DNA of 64,000 nt from Styela clava (Eukaryota > Chordata > Ascidiacea > Stolidobranchia > Styelidae): NCBI RefSeq assembly GCF_964204865.1, contig NC_135254.1, positions 1,493,001-1,557,000 of the forward strand, read 5' to 3'. Below the pieces are notes generated by a model, which made no database searches, was not told the DNA's origin, and saw only the letters and a list, made by a program, of their open reading frames with translations. Positions 59,123 through 64,000 of this stretch are shown in pieces (position 1 is the first letter of the stretch; every line of letters begins with the position of its first letter). Both the position numbers and the translations under genes were made by a program.

Positions 59123-59744
59123 TGCTACAGCAAGCAATGTTTTGTCAACTAAAATTGTTTTGCGCTTATAGAGAATATCTCGACCGCCACCATCGAACGC
59201 CTGAAATTACATTTATCTCTGAACTCTAAATGAAATCATATTTTGGTGTATGCTTGACTTCTTTAATAGACTGTTAATAATGCTTTGTAAACCTAATGCT
59301 TCTGAGTTTTGTAAGAAGTTTTGACTAATGCCATCGAAAGACTGAAATTCTGATGCCTGAAAATTTTGGCTCATACTCTGAACTCAAAACATTTTTGATA
59401 AATTGTTTGTTGCGAAATTTTGATGAATATAAGCCTTATTTGATAAATTGTTATTCTGTCAACTTGAATGAGTTTATTTTGACTTCGATTATTTCTGTCA
59501 ATAGTATGAAACTAAAAATAAATAGTTATGACCATAAAGCTCGGTCATACGCATCCCGTATTCTGATTTTACAGTGAAAATCAGGATTGTCGGAAACGTA
59601 GGCATTTCGTAGCTTGGAACACTTTTTATACCCTCAAGACCAACAGTTCCCGCTTGCTGTTATTGTCTATCTTGGTAATTAGAAATTTCTTATCGCCAAA
59701 GTAGACGTAACAACTAGCAGATCGGAAAACGATACAATAATCTC

Positions 59745-59935
59745 TCGTCTGGTTACCATTCAGATGCATGGACTTGATGGTGCGGTTATGTGAACTACCA
59801 TATGTCAGGCAGTGAGTCGAACATAATTATTCCCGACAAAATTTGAATCGATAAACCCATGCAGGGGAGTCAGAGGTGCGGTGGCTAGATTATTCTTGAT
59901 GCTTAGCGTGATGCGCCACACCGCCGAGCCAATAT
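59745..59935 (-). repeat. Diverged tRNA-derived SINE
   Basis: The minus strand keeps the head (GGCGGTGTGGCGCATCACGC), a CTGACTCCCCTGCATGGGTT region and the GGTAACCAGACGAGAG block; box B is damaged. Confidence 0.6.
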
Positions 59936-59944
59936 AATCCAAAG

Positions 59945-60000
59945 GTGCTCCCGAAGTATGCGAACCAAGATGGCGGACATCGGAACGTAACAGGTTAACA
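59945..60000. mobile_element. Truncated MITE of the GGGGCTCCCGAAG family
   Basis: Only the left end survives: GGTGCTCCCGAAGTATGCG through AAGATGGCGGACATCGG and AACAGGTTAACAGG. It sits directly beside the SINE at 59745-59935. Confidence 0.75.
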
Positions 60001-61243
60001 GGTAACTGGATACCGTTTAGCTATTACTAAAACTTTGCTACTTCAACTTTGCTCATCCACTGCAATTAATATCCTGGACGCACAATTTCCTCCCAGAGAA
60101 AGAATATCACGACTTCTTGCATCAAAATATATTCAACTAGAACACAAACTAAAACAAAAGCACAAACATATAAATAAACTTAAGGCCTTTTGACACTTTC
60201 ACTCAGAACTAGGGTCCTCACAATCGGGATATTTTGAAATACGGATCATGCTTTTGTGGATTTTACAAAATCAAGATTAATTGCAAACTACTTGATTGGA
60301 ACTACCTAACTATAGGCATATCAACAAACTTAAGGCAAGAGTTCAAATGCAAAGGAAGACAATTTAAAGAACAAAGCGCATCAATATACAAAATATACAA
60401 AAATTAAAAGCAACAGGGAATTCAAATCTGGATGTCCAAAATAATTTGAGATAGAGACACCCAGTCACGAGAATCAAAAGTTCAAGAACAGGTTGTATTT
60501 TGTATCGAACTCACTAACAACGGGTTCCTTTTATTCATCTAATACATAACTTTTGAAACGAATTTTGGATATAACACTAGTCATAAATTTTATAAAAAAC
60601 ATGGATGGAAAACATAACAGTTCTTGAAATAAAAAAAAAACAGTGTAGAAATACAATCGAAAATTTTACCTACAAATACAACTAACTATTTTAAATTTCG
60701 TAATTTGAGTATTCAAGATTGCAATGAGGAGATTTACGCATAAATACAACTAAAATATAGATGTGCAAATACAACCTACTATTCCAAATTTTAATTACAT
60801 GTTTGTTTGATTATTCAAGTATGAAATAAACTGCAAAGTAAAAAATGTAGCCAAGTTTTAAAAAAAAAAAATTCAACAAAAACGTGCAAATACAACCAGA
60901 ATATATACGGTAGATGTTCTAATACAACCTCTTTGAGTGTTTAGGATTGAAATAAACTACAAAGCAGAAAATGTGGCCAAGTTTTAAAAATTTGAAACAC
61001 GAGGCAAGCATGCAAATAAAAGCAAAAAATCTGTTGTACATATATTAGCATAGCATTTTGAAGAGGCAACGGAGAAACTTTGGTAATAGTTAGGCAAGCC
61101 AGCAAAAACTGCTCTGACCTAAGGTCATATAATTCTTATCAGAGATAGTCATTGTATACTGGGGACGCTATCCACTAAGCCCTAAAAGTTCAAGCTGAGC
61201 TAGTTATTCAACCATGGTAAATCAAGTTTTGCTGACATATGAC
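60001..61243. repeat. A-rich region with diverged tandem units
   Basis: From about 60640 to 61030 a roughly 130-bp unit recurs: GTGCAAATACAACC, then GAAATAAACTGCAAAG, then ATGTAGCCAAGTTTTAAAAA. No gene recognised. Confidence 0.5.
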
Positions 61244-61617
61244 TAGGGCCGGGCATTTCGAATCGAATAGTAAATTATTCGAATCGGTTCAGAGCTAAAT
61301 TTCGAATCGCCGCCATCTTGTTTTCTTTTTTTCGCCAATGGTCGAGGTGAATTCCTCAATTTTTTTTCAACGCAATTCTAACATATGACTATTTTCTGTA
61401 GTGAGTTATTGATAAAACGTGTTTGTTATTGTGTGTGAACGCTCAGTAATCTACCTGAGTGAATCATTCTATGTCTTCAGTAATTCATTTGTTGAGAGGA
61501 CCAATTACTATAAAAAGTCGCTTACAAATATATATTTCCAAGTATTCGAGATTCGATTCGCAAAATTTTTTCGAATCGATTCCGAAATCACAAGATATTC
61601 GAAAATGCCCAGCCCTA
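61244..61617. mobile_element. hAT-like MITE, second copy of 23204-23611, reversed
   Basis: Ends TAGGGCCGGGCATTTCGAATC and AATGCCCAGCCCTA; the body is the reverse complement of the first copy with some small deletions. The flanks CATATGAC and CAAATGTA share only part of an 8-bp duplication. Confidence 0.85.
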
Positions 61618-61883
61618 CAAATGTAGCAAGACAATGGTTTATTTAACTTGAAGTTTTACCCGAAGTTTTGTTGAAATTGTTATTTTAATGTGCGTTGTTT
61701 TTATGTGTCTCCTCACAACCTTGGGGCAGGGTCATGCTGTAACAATTAAATTTTTCCATTTGGGAAGAGGGACAAATACTGTAGGAGCAGAACAACACAA
61801 TTAATTCAAACGTGGACTGACACCACATAACCGTTTACAAATGACTCCTGTCAAATAGCAGTATTTTGTGTAAATTAGAAATT

Positions 61884-62135
61884 GGAATTCTGGGGCTCCC
61901 GAAATATGCGAACCAAGATGGCGGGCATCGGAATGTAATATGTGTACTAGGTTAGGGTTAGGCCATAATTTTAGGTATAAATACTACGGAAGGCTCTTGG
62001 CTAGTCTTCGAACTGATAATAGGACTAAAATAAGGAAAATTGGAAAAAAATTATCGCCTCACCCTAACCTGTTACCCATGTTACGTTCCGATGTCCGCCA
62101 TCTTGGTTCGCATACTTCGGGAGCACCGGAATTCT
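61884..62135. mobile_element. MITE of the GGGGCTCCCGAAG family (element 61892-62127)
   Basis: A 236-bp element with ends GGGGCTCCCGAAATATGCG and CGCATACTTCGGGAGCACC and an exact 8-bp duplication GGAATTCT (61884-61891 and 62128-62135). Arms carry AAGATGGCGGG and CCGCCATCTTGG. Confidence 0.9.
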
Positions 62136-63437
62136 TTTAAATTAGTTCACAGTTTCATCATCCCTGATTAAAAATATATGAAAGGCACAGTAAAAGATAT
62201 GAACAGTGGAAAAAATTTGCATTACATTTTTCAAGTATTTATCTGCACCAGTAGAATAAAAAAGGTTCGCACGTTTCAAAGTTAATGCTTGATTTTCTCG
62301 AGAGTTCAGAGCTGGAGTAGAAATAAATATCTGCCGACTCATTTTTTGTCTTTTTATTTTATAATTCCATATTGTCACAATTCATTATGAAACTTTAATC
62401 ACAGTTCAAACAGAAGTCTCGATAACATGTAAAAGTCTTGCATACTGACCAACACAATTCAATGTTTGAATTGTTCTCTGCATCATATTTCAATAAAAAT
62501 CTGTAATATTGCCTTTTCTTTTAACATTGTTTTGTGGGGAAATACATCTCTCTTTTAAAATAATGAAATTTAGGCAATAGACTGTTAAAAACACTTCCAA
62601 GTTTCTGAAAATTTTGGGTTGGGTTATCACCATTAAATAAAATCTTGCTGTGAATGAGCATTGCAACCATTCACTAAGTAAAAAGCAAATGCATAAGAAA
62701 CAAAATCTCAACCTAAAATACTCTCAAAACTCAAAATTAAAACGAAAACAAAAATCTATTTTAACCAAAATAACATCAAACAAAAGCTATCATGTGCAAA
62801 AAAGGCAATCGAAACACAATAACAGAAAATTAAAGAAATACAAACGAAATCAAAAACTTGAATCTAAACATGTACATTCATGTCCTCTTCGCTGGGATAA
62901 AAATGAAACACTATTCAGCTTTTTTTAGTCTCATTAATTAACAAGACCCAGACGAACCAAAAACCCAAATAAATGCATAAATGAAAAATTGGAAAAAGGT
63001 TGTGCATAAAATAGCTCAGCCGAAGATAACAGCCACGGTCGGAATATTTAGAGTTTTATCTAATAACTCCGATTCTGCCAGTGCATGGTTCAATAATTTG
63101 AGATTAAGATGGAAATGTACACAAAGTCACAATGTTTAGGTAAAAAATTCATATAAAACTTTTTTAATGAATAGACCAATAAAAAATATTATTAAATTGG
63201 ATACGCAGTGCTCGATCCTCGATCAAAAAATTGTAGCTCCATATATACCTGTGGCGCTTGTGAAGAGCTCTGTTTAGTATGAGAATTATTTCATAAAAAA
63301 CGAACCCATATAAAATATTTAAAATGGAATTTAAAGTCGGAAACACCAACCTTTATTCACAAAATTGGAAATATTACCACAGGACGGAGGGAGATGATAC
63401 AAAAACGTACAAAAAGATTTGAAGCTTATCTGTATCA
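62136..63437. other. AT-rich intergenic region without recognised gene
   Basis: Open frames of up to 92 codons (62650-62928) are Lys/Asn/Gln-rich and look like chance translation of A-rich DNA. Nothing conserved is seen. Confidence 0.4.
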
Positions 63438-63658
63438 ATAAAAAACGGTGACCGTACATTTGAACCCATGTACATTTGAACCCATGCGTATATTCACGGG
63501 TTCAATCTATATGCGGGTGCTAAAACCCATGGGTTAGGGTTAGTATGGGGTTAACTATCCGTGAAACAAAAAAAAATCCATATGTGCAATAGCATACAGG
63601 TGCTATTGCCATGGGTTCAAATGTACGTGGGTTCAAATGTAATGGAACCATAAAAAAC
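63438..63658. mobile_element. Short MITE with 9-bp duplication (element 63447-63649)
   Basis: A 203-bp element with inverted ends GGTGACCGTACATTTGAACC and the complement of GGTTCCATTACATTTGAACC. The motif ACATTTGAACCCA is doubled at each end. The exact 9-bp direct repeat ATAAAAAAC flanks it (63438-63446 and 63650-63658). The centre holds CCCATGGGTTAGGGTTAG. Confidence 0.85.
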
Positions 63659-64000
63659 ACCATGATCCAGAATTAGTCTACTTGTTCAATTGGGTTTTTG
63701 ATAAATATTTTTTTTCGTATTGTCGGGGGGGTTTGGGGGTGAAACTGATGTATGAAGTGCTGTAAGGAGGCGATGTTACAGAAAAGTTTGGGAACCACTG
63801 GAACAGATGTTTAATATTCTTCCAAATCAATTTCTGTTTAAGAGTGATTGCACCCAAAAGTTTTAGCAATCTGGGACGTTCTGCACAAAAGTTACATTCT
63901 CTCTAAAATATGTTGCAAATGTAATGTGTTCTGTTTCTTGGGTGGGGGCAGGCACTTTGTATTTACAAATGTATTTTATTTTAAGGGGGGGACATGTTTA

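Noticed and set aside
62650..62928. 92-codon Lys-rich open frame
   Set aside because: Composition is that of A-rich DNA; no similarity, no splice or promoter context.

Overview
The window is a stretch of animal nuclear DNA: AT-rich, with spliced protein genes that have GT-AG introns, a tRNA-derived SINE family, and a dense layer of short non-autonomous DNA transposons. Every recognised gene is a single-copy metazoan housekeeping gene with strong similarity to its vertebrate counterpart. That, together with strong intron loss in several genes, suggests an invertebrate deuterostome, perhaps a tunicate. The organism assignment is an inference from general knowledge and was not tested.

Layout. 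1-10985 holds no gene I can recognise; it carries two full and one partial copy of a foldback-like transposon, several hAT-like MITEs and SINE pieces. Then, mostly on the + strand: POLE (10986-20168, three exons, the last 6.6 kb long), UBE2F (22333-22902, one exon), DEK (24175-25362, one exon), SLBP (28645-33442, five exons), an MVB12-type ESCRT-I subunit (35013-40504, seven exons), SNRPF (45622-47099, minus strand, two exons), a SCO1/SCO2 copper chaperone (49151-50161, one exon) and RPS23 (54758-57808, three exons). 57809-64000 is repeat-rich and without recognised genes. Splice sites were chosen by eye so that phases join and the protein matches what I know of the family; all joins are in frame, and the resulting lengths (2278, 189, 395, 271, 251, 87, 336 and 143 aa) fit the families.

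The genes do not form a pathway. POLE (leading-strand DNA synthesis), SLBP (histone mRNA processing) and DEK (chromatin) are all linked to S phase or chromatin, but their proximity may be chance. SNRPF works in splicing, RPS23 in translation, UBE2F in neddylation, SCO1 in cytochrome oxidase assembly and MVB12 in endosomal sorting.

The most informative non-genic content is the transposon record. Many copies still show exact target-site duplications (TSDs): 9 bp for the foldback-like pair, 8 bp for a large set of hAT-like elements, TTAA for a piggyBac-like MITE, TA for a mariner-like one. No transposase or reverse transcriptase gene is visible. Several insertions are nested, giving a relative age order. 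I found no CRISPR array, no intact tRNA or rRNA gene and no previously undescribed multi-gene system; the best leads are the POLE/UBE2F/DEK intron loss, the repeat that overlaps SLBP exon 2, the 47-bp minisatellite, and the composite foldback element.
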